64,000 bases of DNA, taken from Casuarina equisetifolia. Its lineage: Eukaryota > Streptophyta > Magnoliopsida > Fagales > Casuarinaceae. The notes under the pieces were generated by a model. It saw only the letters and a program-made list of their open reading frames with translations, was not told where the DNA came from and did no database searches. The position numbers and the translations under genes were made by a program. The DNA is taken from positions 16,294,501 through 16,358,500 of the forward strand of contig CM052360.1 in the NCBI GenBank assembly GCA_028551475.1. Reading direction: 5' to 3'. Shown in pieces: positions 12,683-24,314 of this stretch. Numbering within the stretch: the first letter of the stretch is position 1; each line of letters opens with the position of its first letter.

Positions 12683-13822
12683 CTACTTAAATTGTCTGGA
12701 TCTCTTGAGAGCTGGAGGACTGATCTGAGGCACTGTAAAGCCGTCGTCCCTCCCTTTCCAGCTGCTCCTTTTCACATTGGTTGCCTTGGCTGATTCTTTG
12801 AATACATTAGGAAAATCAGTCGGGGGAAGACATAAAGGAGGTCGAGGGGACTGAGATGAAACTTGAGGAACCCAGGTCGCCAAATCTTCTGTTGAGAAAG
12901 AACTCATATAACTTTCAAGATCTTGATCCGTTAACGGAAGGGAATCGTCATAGGTCTACACAGATCAAGTAATTGATATCAGTAAATAAAGTTGATGCTT
13001 TTGGAATAAAACAACTATCATAAATGGAGAGAGGCTTCCTTTTTTTCCAAAAGAAGAAAAAAATATGAAGGGTGTACTGCAAACCTTACAGAAGCCATTG
13101 TTAGCAAATGAAGGCTCAAGAAGGTCTTCAACGCGCCAACCGGGCAACGTTTCGATCAAATACTCTGATATGCTGCTGGTTGAAACAGAAACCCTATCGC
13201 TTATTCGATTTTCTTCAACATTGTAAGTCGGTAGTATTATCGAAGGACCGTATGCTTCCTCGTTAATACTAGTTTTTGTTCTGTTGATTGATGAGCTGGA
13301 GCTTCTTATCTCACTATCGATCTTTGCACAGCAGCCAACGGAGGATGGTGAAGTTGGGTCCAAAGATGGGCCATGGAACTTTATACCTGTGAGAAGAAAC
13401 CTACTGTGTTTCTGGGTATGTTCATTCGCTTTGTGGATAGGAAGGTCGCATTCTCTACAAAGAATAGCTCTATCTTCTTTGCAGAAAAGAAAGGCCCGCC
13501 GCTCCTACCAAGACAACTAATACAATCAATTTCGTCTTCTATTGTGTCTTTTTGTTAGGAAGAACTACAGAAAAGCTTTGTTATTATGGGGTATCTTTCT
13601 TTTCAGTTGTTGATTGAGAAAAAAGATGATGAGTACCTGACAGATATCGCAAAGAGGGACCTCTTTGAAAGATGGATGGACCAAAGAAAAGCGTTTGTGT
13701 TTGCCGGCGAGCTTGTTTGCGTGGTGGATGCTGTTGTCACAACGGTCACAAAGCGCAGCTTCATCTGCAGGGCAGAATACACGGGCTTCTTCTTTTTCGC
13801 AGACGTCGCACTGGATCTTCAT
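12683..13822 (-). CDS. BBX20: Double B-box zinc finger transcription factor (BBX20/21/22 group)
   Basis: Transcription regulator of the plant BBX family, group IV (two B-boxes, no CCT domain). Such proteins work with HY5 and are targets of COP1 in light signalling, and BBX20 (BZS1) also acts in brassinosteroid response. Minus-strand exons: 13822-13637, 13504-13085, 12955-12683, all phase 0, 292 aa. B-box 1 ligands are Cys5, Cys8, Cys17, Asp20, Cys25, Cys28, His33/34 and His42. B-box 2 spans the first intron: Cys58, Cys61, Cys70, Asp73, Cys78, Cys81, His86, His95. A conserved block SISEYLIETLPGW follows. The C-terminal VPQI (277-280) before PPALKR is the VP motif used by COP1 substrates. The start is the first ATG, four residues before the first ligand; the upstream open frame has no ATG. 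The exact BBX number is uncertain (20, 21 or 22); proximity to KIN-7D favours BBX20. Confidence 0.9.
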
Positions 13823-16080
13823 TCTCTTTCTGGCACTCTTCTTCTCTCTTGACCGATAAGGTGAAGAAGTAACTGTAGAAAAAGACAAGGTGTTATGGGC
13901 AATTGAGCAAGATAGCGGTCAAGCTCAGAGTTCTTTAGCTGTTTCTGACTTTAGGAAAGCTACGGATTTATGCCAAAGGCCATACCCCTCTCCCTCCTCT
14001 TTCCCGTTGGTCTATCCCTTTTTTGGGTAAAGAGAGGCAGCAACTTGGCTTTCTGAGTAAGTCTGAAGTTTCAAGTCACAGGCATGGCAAGCATTTATCT
14101 GACTCCTCCATCCCAACCTCTCTCCAAGCTGAATAGTTTAATCAAGATTTTAATTGTAGTGGGGTGGTTGTTTTATATCCATCGCCTTTTCTGGGATGGG
14201 CCAACTATTATTTTATTCTTCTGTCTGACACAGAATCGGAAGAACAGTTCAAAAGTTATTTATTGTGATGGCCTTCGCGGCAAAACCTATTGGGTGTTAA
14301 TGATTCCTTTTGCAAATTGGATCTTATTGAGAAACTCAAAAAGAGAACGGCTTATCTAACTCAGTCATAAGCCAAGTTGAAGCCACTACCGGCAATTGTT
14401 GGCCAAAGGAATTGACATAACTGAAGACGCACCGCCCCTGTGCATATGCATATGTACTTACATTTGACATGAATGAAATGTGTTTTTACCCCCTGAGAAC
14501 CCTTTTTTCTTTTGTCAAAATAGGATGCTTTCACGTTTCTTCCACTTCTTCCCATGCGTTTCTCACTACGCCAAGTAGCAAGACCTGGATTAGCTAGCGT
14601 GAGCCACTTTACATGCACCAAACTTATAATATGACTTCGCCTTTCTTGCTTATTGGAGACAGAATCAAGGAATATCTATTTCAAGAGCAAGAAAAGTATT
14701 TTCCAAGTTCTGTACTCAATTGCCTTACTATGAGACTTTTCCTCCACAAAAGAGCTCGACTCTATCGTTCTTACCATACTTTTCTTCCAATATATCTACC
14801 AATCTGAAGTAGCTGAGGTTCATGATGAAGAAAGATGTCCCCTGCTTTGTTTATTTTTCCTCAGCATATTCTCAGAGTGTTAGGGTTATGTGCTGTGACA
14901 CCGTTGATCAAGCAAGCAAGCACACAAAAAAAGTAATTCTAAATTTGGGTTGCTAACGATATGAGATGGAGTACTATTATTAAATAGCTGCAGCCTTTTC
15001 CTTCTTAATGGTCCAAAAGTTTGGTGTTTACTTTTGGCTTCGAAAAGAAAGATTCTGCTTAAACTTGCGTCATCCACGAGAGAGGTTTAGCTCCAGCCCT
15101 TAGCATCGGGACACATTCTGTGCAAGACTGTTACACTGACACAATAGACTGGATACTGCGATTTTGATTTTACTTGATCCTAATCACGGACAAGATACTG
15201 CAAGCTCTCCTCAAGCTAAACAAGAATTTTGGGATATGGGTCTGAATCATTTGCAAAAGGAAAGGAAAGGAGAGAATTAATTTTTGGTGGCACAATCGTC
15301 GTGATGATTCCTAGAGTCGTGCATTGACCGAAGCACGTTCAAATCTAAATGGGAAACCAAGAAATTTTTGGAGATCTGATCGAGGAAGTCGGCAACTGGC
15401 CAACGAAAGACGACAAATAACACCTTTTATGACCCAGATATGGATAATCTCTGGAGAATCATGGAACCAAAAAGAACTATAAAGATGTGCAAGTTGTCAG
15501 CATCAAAAGGTTGAGCAGATAAGAAAGGAACCTTGCGCTTTAATTATTGTGTATTTTTTAGAGTATCGATACTCATCACATGGATGGGGGTTTCGTAGGA
15601 AAACTCTGTTCTTTTGAGATACAGAGTAATGATGAAGAAGCGAGTGGGACTCAGGTGGGTGGCAACAGTGTGTCTCGGAGCAAGGAGAGAAAAGTCAGGG
15701 CCAGCCTGCTAGAGGAAGCAACAAAACCAGCTGACTTTAGCCGTGTTTGCTTGTTGACATCCTTTTTTTCATTTTTTATTTTTGCATTTTGGTTGACGAA
15801 GATAATGAGTGTTGCAAGCTGGATCATCGTGGACAACAATTCAGGACTTTGGTGGTTGAAATATGGCGTCTTTTAGGTGTCTTTTTCAATGATATACCCA
15901 CTATTATCTCCCATATGTTTACTAGGACAGTAAGAGATACCACGATATCACTTTACAGAGTTGAGGCATTTGGAAATTTCTTGTGATTTGCAGAAGGGAT
16001 TGAATGTAATTCAATAGTAGGTACGAGTTTGTTGAGCCTATGCTCAACAAAATGACTTGGTCCCCAATAACTTCTTCGTA

Positions 16081-16086
16081 CACGTG
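16081..16086. promoter_or_regulatory. G-box CACGTG
   Basis: Perfect palindromic CACGTG about 700 bp upstream of the ATG at 16,787 and 2.26 kb upstream of the BBX ATG. HY5 and other bZIP/bHLH factors bind this core. Function here is inference; one such hexamer in this length can also arise by chance. Confidence 0.35.
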
Positions 16087-16256
16087 ATGAAAAAAGGAAA
16101 AAGACTGCTCAAACGTTGGTGCTTGAAGTCGTCGAAAGGTTAGGCACCAACAGTTGCAGCAGCAATGGTTCCTGGTTGTCAACTTGACTGGAATGAATGT
16201 GAAGAAGGACAAGAGAAAGAGGAAGGAGGAAGATAGTTTCAGAAAACGATATTTCC

Positions 16257-16330
16257 TTGGTTTTTGCTAGATTTGGTGGGTTTACTTGGTTTTTGCTGGA
16301 TTTGGTGGGTTTTCTTGGTTTTCGAAATCT
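16257..16330 (+). repeat. 29-bp direct repeat, about 2.3 copies
   Basis: Units beginning TTGGTTTTTGCT start at 16,257 and 16,286, and a partial third unit starts at 16,315 (TTGGTTTTC). The first two units differ by about two bases. The repeat lies upstream of the 337-aa gene. Confidence 0.8.
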
Positions 16331-16786
16331 TAGAAAACAAGGAAAAAATAAATGGTGCAATCAATAGAATGGCAGGGAATTATGGACACGTCCAGAAGTA
16401 CCTTTCTTCTAGTTCACTCAATCATGGGTACCGAAAAGCATGGAAAAGCCAGCCTCCGGAAGCGGGAACCATGCTCCGATTTTCGCCTTCCAAACGAGGT
16501 TTCTGCGCAGTCGCAGAGGCAGAATTGACTAAGCCCAGTTCACAAAATCAACGTCTTCTGACAAGCAACGCCAAGCTAAGCCCAAAATCGCCTGTATGGA
16601 GTTGTATAAGGTGAAATGCTGAGGGTTTTTTTGGGCCTTGGAGCCCAAAGCTTGTCTGCCAACTCCATATCGTGGCTGTAAATACAAAGACTAAAGGAGA
16701 TTGGGTTGAAAAATTTGAGCGGTCGTTACCCTCTCACTGCTCTCGCTCCCGCCACCGCTTCTTCGGACTTCTTGGCCACTCACCAA

Positions 16787-19700
16787 ATGGCAGCATTCTC
16801 CGCCACGTCGGCATCCCCACCAGCCCTCCTCCTTCGCTTCTCTTCGGCTTCCCATTCTCTCCATAACCATGTAAATTCCTTTACTATTCACAAAATTTGA
16901 GACCTTACTGCGCCCTTCCTCATCAAATCGTTTGATTGCCGAGAAAAAAAAAATGCAGAAGAAATTAAAGCGAAGCAAATGGAATCTTTTATTTTAATTT
17001 ATTTTTAATAGTTTTTGAGCTCTTTTGATAAATGGATGTTATATTGCTCTGTGGTATAGAGCTCATTGTTACATTGTTGGAGAGCCGGGGTTTTCAAGTT
17101 GCCTTGGATGAAGCCGTTTTCTTCGACCAGTTTAATGAATTGGAAGAGGAGGTAATTCTTTTTCTATTCTCTGGTATTTTGTTTGTGGTACCTTTTAGTT
17201 TTTGTGAACGGATTAGTATGAGTTTACTGGTGTCTCGATGAATTGTCCTGTTGGATGCTCTCAGTGGGTGCAAAAATATTGTGTGAATTTGTCATAAGTT
17301 CAATAAGCGTAGTTGATAGTAAAAGAATTTCCTGGAAGTATTAGTAGCTTAAGCAGTGTGAATTTCGGTCTCTTCTTGTTGGAGCCATTGTGTATTGACT
17401 TCACCTGGGAAAAGAGTGACATGGGATACGTCCTATGACATGAGAAACGAAAGGATCACTTGTTTTCGATTTCCGTTTCTTGAGAATCAACACCACAATA
17501 TCTAATTCGCTTGTGTTTGTCTATGCTGAAATGATTTTCTGGTTTTGTGATTCTGTGGTCACGGCATGCTTTTCTCTGATCGATGGAGCTATCTGTAGTA
17601 AATTTTTCCATTGTCATCTAATAAAACAGGAGAAATTTGATCTATGCAGCCAGTCAAGATGCTGAGGAAGCTTTCAAAAAGACCGTTGAAGTGGACAGGC
17701 TGATAGATACACTCAGGGATGCAAGTCCAAATGAAGTAAGTACATTATATTTTCCTGTCAAAATCAAAAGACGGTGCTATGAATTTTCTTTCTTTCTTTG
17801 CTTTTATCGTTTTTCTCCTTATTTCACTTCATTGTAGGGAAATGTTTTTTCAGAATTAGTTTCAATGAGTTTTGTGAGATTTCTTATCTTGCGTGCTCTG
17901 CTTGACTGTAAAAGGAGCAACAGTTTCGACCATAAAATGCTTTGCTTTCGTCATTTTCATCTACAATATCTGGGACAAAATTCTCATTATTGACTTCCTG
18001 ATGTTATGAATCAGGCTAGAAACTCTTTCGATTATCTTTCCACATGCATATTTTAAGTTTCTTCTGAAGAATGGTGTGCGATATTAGATTTTGCATCAGT
18101 CAGTGTAGGATCTATTCACTTAAAACTGCAAATTTCTCTTATTTTACTGACCCATATATACATTATAACCTTGTTTCTGCTGCTTTTTTGTTTTATGAAC
18201 AGCTTCAGAAGCTTGTCGTTGAAAATGTCCTTGCTTTTAATGAGAGTTTTTGGATACGTCTTGCAGCAAGAACTGAGACCTGCAAGTCAGAGGATGATAA
18301 AGCATGTTTTCTTTACTTATTTAGTTCTAATCTTTGATGTACTTTGATGTACTTTGATGTTTTAATTCTTTCTGTTTCCTGCTTACACAAGAGTGCATAA
18401 CATTTTTCTTTTTGCAGAAAGATTATGAGGAGTTGGCTACATCTGTGATGAGCATAGTGGATTGCCTTGTCCATAAGACCCATGTACCCATTTCTTTCTC
18501 TCTCCCTTTATCATCAATAAACTGTTATTTGATTTTCCAGTGTGCTTCACTTATATTACTGTCCCTGTCCTCATCTCCCTTCTTCCGTGGTAGTTCTTTC
18601 ATATAGTTTTTTCTTTATCTAGTGTGTTCATATCTTTCGCCTGCAGGAAAAAATAGAGTCTGCCACTGATATTCTGAAGGAGATACTGAAACCTGTGGTT
18701 GATGAAGTGGAAGAGGTTGTTTGGCCTCCAAGAGACCCTGAGGCCCTCAAATTAATGGAGAAAGTAAGTCTTTCACTTTAGTTACTTCAAGATTTCTTTT
18801 CATTCTTCCATTGAGTACTTGCTGAGTGTTCTTTGAAATTTTTTTTCTATAACTTTTCATTTGCTCCTTGTATCATTTTATCATATGAACTGAAGACAAA
18901 CTTCTTAATGACCAAACTTTCAAATCAAACACTTACAGATGCTTTGCCTATATCACCACTGCATCTTGATAACTACAGCTGTTTTTTTTTCAACACTAAT
19001 GTCCATTCAAAAGAATGTCATTACTGACGGCTATTTCAAGGAGTGGAAATAATGGCCCTAGTCATACATGGACTGATAAGAAGAAAAAGAGTAGCTAAGA
19101 ATGGACATAGTTGTTTCTTCTACTTTGTTGGATAGGCAAGCTGCTGCACGTACATACAAATTTGTTAATATTTGTTAGTCTTTCTTGAAAGCAAATTTGA
19201 GTTATATTTCAGACTGAAGATGCAGTTATGCAGCTTATAATTCTCTCTTCTGATATTTAGGAGATAAAGCAAAGGGAACAAGAAGGGCAACTAGATGAAG
19301 GCTTTCTTTCAGAGGTTAATGCACAGCTGCGGCAAGTGAGTCTATCTTGTGCTTTCTTTTATTTTCAAAATGAATTAGCTTTTGTTGGTAGCCAAAGAGT
19401 TTTGTGCTGAGTTGGAGCATGAGTTTTGTGCTGTGCTGGTGTAACCTGAGTTGGAGCATGTTTTCAATCAAATGGCATTGCCAGATATTGGTAGGAAAAA
19501 AAAAGGTTCCCTATATTTTCTTCTGAAAGGGGGGGGGGGGGGGGCGGTGTTGTTGTTTGAGTAGCAAGCAGTCCCAGTTTACCCTAGGTGTGATTATGTT
19601 GTACTGATAAGTTTTAAGAGTTTAATTGAGAGTGTTCATACCATCGATATCCACTATTTTTCGTTTTACAAATGGTAATGCTTGGTTTTCGTATGAGGCT

Positions 19701-21012
19701 ATTTGAGATACTTTTTTTCTTGCAACAGTCATCAGATACTAGTCCTTATTGAGATATTAATAAATGACTCGGTTTCTAAAAAAACATTGGACATTTGTAG
19801 GCAAAAGAAGATGTGGACAAGCCGGGACTGGAGGCTATGTTACAAAAGGTTTTGCAACTTTATGCCGCCACAGTTCTCTCCAAACGCAGCTATGCAAAGA
19901 AAGGTTATACCCTTTCCAACTTTTCGTGTTATGTCAATTGCAAGTTATGTTTATGAAACATTCTGATCTTCTAGTAAAGGACATGCCAAAAGCTAAAGCA
20001 CCTAATATTGGACATCGACTGGATTTGTTAAAGCTTGACGTTCTCGCAACAATACATTGATATTCATTTTCCAAATAAAGGAAAAGGAACATATTTGGCT
20101 TTTCCTTTTATAACAAAACTGGGTTAGTCTCAAACTCTTGTACATAGAATGATGACATGTTGGTATTCATAGTGTTATTAATTTAAGATCAATCCATTTG
20201 ATGCTATTTTGTGCAAATAATATATTTAGAGTGGGGTAATTTTCATTCTTAAATTTGTTATGCTCATCTTTTTTTTGCTTAATGTGTTCAAGTTTGTTTC
20301 CGAGCATTATGATTAATTTTTTATAGCAATTGCCACTTATATGATCAGAATTAAAAAAATGTGACAGTAGCTTCTGAAAAGAGTGGATGTAAATTTTTCT
20401 ATACTACAGAATTTTCCGAAGTTGATGCTTTAGAGATCATTCCATTGTGATGTTTCTGGTGCAGGAGAGGAAGTTTTGAAGGCCGAACAGTTTCTGGAGG
20501 ACATAATAAAAGGTGTGTACTACCTACTGTGCAATACACTTTAGGGAAGTACAACACTTGACCTTAGTAAATTACTTCTTCACTAGTTCCTGGTTAAGTG
20601 AGAAGTTTGCTGATCCGCATTACTAATAGACTTAATATTTGTGGCAGCTCCAGAGGAAGAATGGAATAGGCATTTGATAAATGGAATGACAGTTGGCAAA
20701 GGGGAAATTTCACCAGAGGAGTTTTATGGAGTCATTAAGAAACGGATTGAACGTACTTTGATCCGAACAGTGAGCCCTTTTGGCCTTGAATTGCTGCCAA
20801 CAGATAAATTTTCTTTGGGTCGATTGTGATTTTTCAATTTTGTTGCTTCTCTTTCCGATTGTATCCATTTTATTCTCTCTCTCTCTCTCTCTCCTTCTTC
20901 TCTGTCTCAGGAGGGAGGTTCTTACCAGCAACGTGTTCTTACTGAGTATTTGAAAGGCATTCAATCAAGAGCAGAGGAGATTGTGCAAGTCTTGCAGGGA
21001 AAACCACAATAG
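16787..21012 (+). CDS. Predicted plastid-targeted plant protein, family not recognised
   Basis: Exons that keep one frame: 16787-16870, 17060-17151, 17630-17735, 18203-18301, 18418-18483, 18647-18763, 19261-19335, 19801-19903, 20465-20512, 20648-20769, 20911-21012; 337 aa, stop TAG. The first ~65 residues are rich in Ser, Ala, Leu and Arg, with no acidic residue, and end RRRNLIYAAS, a typical chloroplast transit peptide look (inference). The rest is acidic and helix-prone with no zinc, nucleotide or membrane motif that I can see. Landmarks are VWPPRDPEAL in the middle and GKGEISPEEFYGVI near the C-terminus. Exon 2 had to be read in a frame different from its longest open frame to join exon 3; this choice removes all stops. 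Intron 4 has a GC donor (18,302-18,303). I considered At4g37920 and rejected it because the remembered sequence differs. No function is assigned. Confidence 0.8.
19529..19544 (+). repeat. Poly-G run (16 G)
   Basis: Uninterrupted run of 16 G in intron 7 of the 337-aa gene. It is unusual in this AT-rich intron and could form a G-rich structure in the pre-mRNA; it is also a likely place for sequencing length error. Confidence 0.85.
20874..20893 (+). repeat. CT microsatellite at a splice acceptor tract
   Basis: A CT run 17 nt before the AG at 20,909-20,910 that opens the last exon of the 337-aa gene; it supplies part of the polypyrimidine tract of that intron. Confidence 0.85.
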
Positions 21013-22841
21013 TATCTGACTAGAGTTGAAGATGATGGTTTGGTGTCATAAGATATTAATAATGTGCCAAATGGACCTTTGGTTCCTATTGAAGCAGGAA
21101 ATGAAGAAAAGGAACGCCTTTCGAGAAGTTTGGAAACTTTTATTTTGGTGTTGTTATGATGCGCCGGCCGACGAACACCACTGGTACACCAGAGAATGAT
21201 CTCTTACGGCGCCTGAGGGTGTTTTTCTTGAATCATTATGAAGTAGCATTGACAGTTCTCCCATTTTGATCGCTCCTTTTACAGAGCATCTTAGTTTAGG
21301 GTTATATATGTGTACTACATGCGCTAGAACAAAGCCATGGTTCTGTAAGATTCCCTTGTAATTCGGCTTTAGCAGCACAAAACCACCCACCGTCATTGTT
21401 CATTTTTCTGAAGTACTGGCATGGCCCGCAAATTTCTTCCGGAACATAGTTGTTCGGCAGAGTTCCAGATGGTTGAGTTGGGATTTAGCGAAGCATAATC
21501 AATGGAATTTAGCTTGGTAGCTTGGCATTACGCCTGATCTTGAAAGAAAGTGGAAAAGATAGAAGTTTTGGGATTACTTTGAGGGACTGAGACCTCTCTT
21601 TGCTTTACATCAGAACTCTAATTTACAACTTTATTAACAAAATGCTAAATATACTAATGGACACAACTATATTCCTGGACTGCTGCATGTTCATCTTAAG
21701 TTTATTTTACATATTTAATTCGATATCTTCGTGGCTAATAAGTGTTGTGCACTGATCTTCTTACGCTCTAAGCTTCCGTATTTCATTGTTCATTGAGAAA
21801 ACAAATCCGACAGTCTCCCATGTCAGAAGCAGATGGAGTCAAATCCATTGCATGTTGCATGCCAAACTATGTTGCGGAAAACAACCCATCGTGTGGACAC
21901 ATAGATAATACAATGTCCAAACTAATAAAACCATAAACACACAAATAATACAATGTCCTATATACATTGCTACTGGTGCAGTTACGAGTAAGTTATTCAA
22001 GAAAATACAAATTTGCTATTTACAAAACCCGCACATATCTCTCATATGACTCTTCTTAGGACTTCCAACACTCACATTGTTGGTTTCTCTCTTGGCTAGT
22101 AGTTGCAACACAAAGCAGTGCCTTCTAATTGCTACACTTTCTTGGCTAGTGGCTGCAATACAAAGCAGTACCTTCTAATTGCTACCCTTATGAGGTGCAG
22201 GCTGCTACCTCATGAGGTGTAACCTCTTTCTACCCTCTAGGTGCTCTTATATAATTTTTTTTTTTTTAAAATTAACATCAAAGGGAATCCTAGCTAGATT
22301 CCACTAAAAATACCTACTATTATAAAGGAGCAAAACCTTTAAAATATTCTTGTAATATATTTGAAATATATCTAAAATAAACTAATATAATCTCATTAAT
22401 TTTCACTCCAAAGTTTTAACAAAGTAAATGAAGCAAAAAATCAGGAGTAGCAATCTACTCCCTGTTTCAGTGGAAAAGAACCAGTATCAGGCAGACAATA
22501 GTGGAGTATCCATAGCCCCATACCCGTCTTAATAAATCCTCATGCAACAAATTAAAACTAAACTCACTAGCATCGAATCAGAAAAACTTCTGCTAGATAT
22601 TTTCCTTCTTTTTTCAAGATATTTTTTTCATTCTTTTGCTAAGCTTTTGGCGAAGTCCCCCTTGTGTGAGTAGAGCATTAAATTCTTGTTTTAGCTGCTA
22701 TACAATACACGATCTTCCATTTCACACTTACTTTACAATATCATAGTCGACAACGTTCGCTTGACCACTGCCCGACATCCTTCTTGCTCTCCCCCTCTCT
22801 GTTTCTTCTTCCTCTCGATTGCACCTAACACAAACTTTATC
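21013..22841. other. 3' flank of the 337-aa gene and unassigned AT-rich DNA
   Basis: The first few hundred bases are probably the 3' UTR of the upstream gene. A 50-bp tandem repeat (two copies) lies at 22,091-22,190. A stretch reading CCGACA followed by GTCTCCCATGT near 21,810 looks, on the minus strand, like a purine tract next to an LTR start. I could not find the partner LTR, so this is only a hint of retrotransposon debris. No gene was seen. Confidence 0.4.
22091..22190 (+). repeat. 50-bp tandem repeat, two copies
   Basis: Units at 22,091-22,140 and 22,141-22,190 both begin CTTGGCTAGT and share CAAAGCAGT and CCTTCTAATTGCTAC. They differ at a handful of bases. Confidence 0.9.
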
Positions 22842-23140
22842 ACTATGGCCAAGAAACAATACTTTCTGTTTCCATCCCATGTAAATGTAGCTAACTTCAT
22901 TGCTATTGAACTTATTAAAACAACCCATGTAAACTACCTTTGATGGTTGACTTAAGTGAAGTCACTTGTTCAAACCAAGAAGCTCTATGGCTTTCTCAAA
23001 GGTGAAACCAACATACCACTCAATTTCATCATAATTGATGAAAAAGAACAAGAAAACACTGATTTCCAAGCAGAGGCCCAAAGTAGTAGCCTTGTTAAGT
23101 CATGGATAATTGAAACTCTTACTTAAAAGATCTTTAACCA
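22842..23140 (+). pseudogene. Ty1/copia gag N-terminal remnant
   Basis: Starting at an ATG near 22,848 the plus strand encodes NVANFIAIELIKTTHVNYL, then a stop, then LYGFLKGETNIPLN and LVKSWIIETLT. This is the order of the N-terminal gag region of copia elements, where a short strand leads to an NYLLW-like motif, a GFL/GET block and a VKSWI helix. In-frame stops at the tryptophan neighbourhood and after the last block show decay. It is a separate relic from element A because it points the other way. 23,141-23,597 holds no recognisable coding sequence. Confidence 0.55.
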
Positions 23141-23597
23141 TTTTTTTGAATAACAAACATCTGCCGGAATGTGAGAAATTCTCTCCAACTAGTTCATGTC
23201 AAACTAAGAAACTCGTGAGTTTGAGTTTCTGTCTCGAATTCAACATTTTCAAAGGCGGCAAACCACTTTCTAATGCTTGAATAAGTTTAAATCCCAACTC
23301 CAATTGAGCTTAATAAGAAAGGTGCTTATAGACTCAACTACAACATTCCGGTTGTTTAAGGGCCTTAGGCAATATATATGAACGTTTCCACACTACAATG
23401 TAGAAGCTAATAGTGCCACCTCACAACGACGTGATATCACAACTTCAGGCTTTTGAAGTAAGATTGTATCGGTACTCTTCTATGTCAAGCGAAAACACAG
23501 CCTATCTCACTTAATGAACACATGTGGAGGTCAAAGTGGAGGCAAAGGTGGCTAAATCTTGGACCTCTCACTCTAGTACAACTAAAACTGCTAGTTT

Positions 23598-24314
23598 TGT
23601 TAGAAAATATGGCCTAAAAACGAGGCTCTTTTATATGATCGAAGCATTGATTATGGAGAGAAAAGTGGGTTTTTATACAAAATGTAAAATAGGTTCGTAA
23701 ACATACTATATTTCTCCATATTTGATATGCAAAAATGGACTAAGTTTTCCACTCTATTTTCTCATAATATTGGCTTGATGAGATAGCCCAAAGGTTGTTA
23801 TGAAACTTAAGGAAGAAGGTGACCAATAATGATTGTGTAAAAACCTTTTCTCTATACCTATGTGAATAGTAGCAGTTATGCTGTGTGTGAGTTGTGCGTT
23901 TTTAATGAATAAGTGTGTTTAGTGTTTTACGGGAGAGAGTGACATAGTGGGTGACATGGCAGAACCACCTTGAAAGGCATTTTTCCACGGCCAAATGCAA
24001 TAAATGATAATTATATTGTTTTCTCCAAATTTCTTCTTACAACAATATTTAATATATAAATAAACGGAAAGCTAGAGAGGGGACTTAGCCAATCAATAAA
24101 GTGTCCATACAAATAGCTTTACTCATTAAAATCTATAAGATGGACAAAGTCCCACTTTAGCCAGTACCATATATGCAATAAGGAAAATATATGTACAACA
24201 TGTGTACAATTAGGCAGACTAACATAATTACATTGTGTTGCCATAGTAGGAAATATTAGTTTATGCACCATTGATATAAACCCACATTACATGAGCTTAT
24301 ACAATGAGTCAACA
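23598..24314 (-). repeat. Element A 3' LTR
   Basis: 717 bp with TG...CA ends. The half at 23,598-24,049 matches 40,031-40,490 over its whole length (shared TGTTAGAAAATRTGGCCT start, GAGAAAAGTGGGTTTTTATAC, and ATTATATTGTTKTCTC near the end). The remaining ~265 bp has no counterpart at the other end. Confidence 0.75.

Larger units (their letters stand above)
13823..16786. promoter_or_regulatory. Divergent intergenic region between BBX and the 337-aa gene
   Basis: About 2.9 kb shared upstream region of two genes pointing away from each other. It holds a palindromic G-box CACGTG at 16,081-16,086, a 29-bp direct repeat at about 16,257-16,330, and short open frames at 14,084-14,359, 15,580-15,876 and 16,264-16,614 with no domain that I recognise. 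The leader of BBX lies just above 13,822; the leader of the plus-strand gene probably starts near 16,620-16,700. No transposon ends were seen here. Confidence 0.5.

Noticed and set aside
13586..13872. Several plus-strand open frames opposite the B-box gene
   Set aside because: The minus strand has all zinc ligands of two B-boxes with correct splice sites; the plus-strand frames are shadows.
17083..17151. Exon 2 of the 337-aa gene in the frame GFQVALDEAVFFDQ
   Set aside because: Joining it to exon 3 gives a stop after a few residues; the other frame, with the acceptor at 17,058-17,059, joins cleanly to RNLIYAASQDAEEAF.
16787..21012. Identification of the 337-aa gene as the orthologue of At4g37920
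   Set aside because: The remembered sequence of that protein does not match the exon translations here.
21395..21820. A minus-strand LTR beginning at the CCGACA near 21,810
   Set aside because: A purine tract look-alike is present, but no matching LTR end or partner was found and the region overlaps the 3' flank of a host gene.
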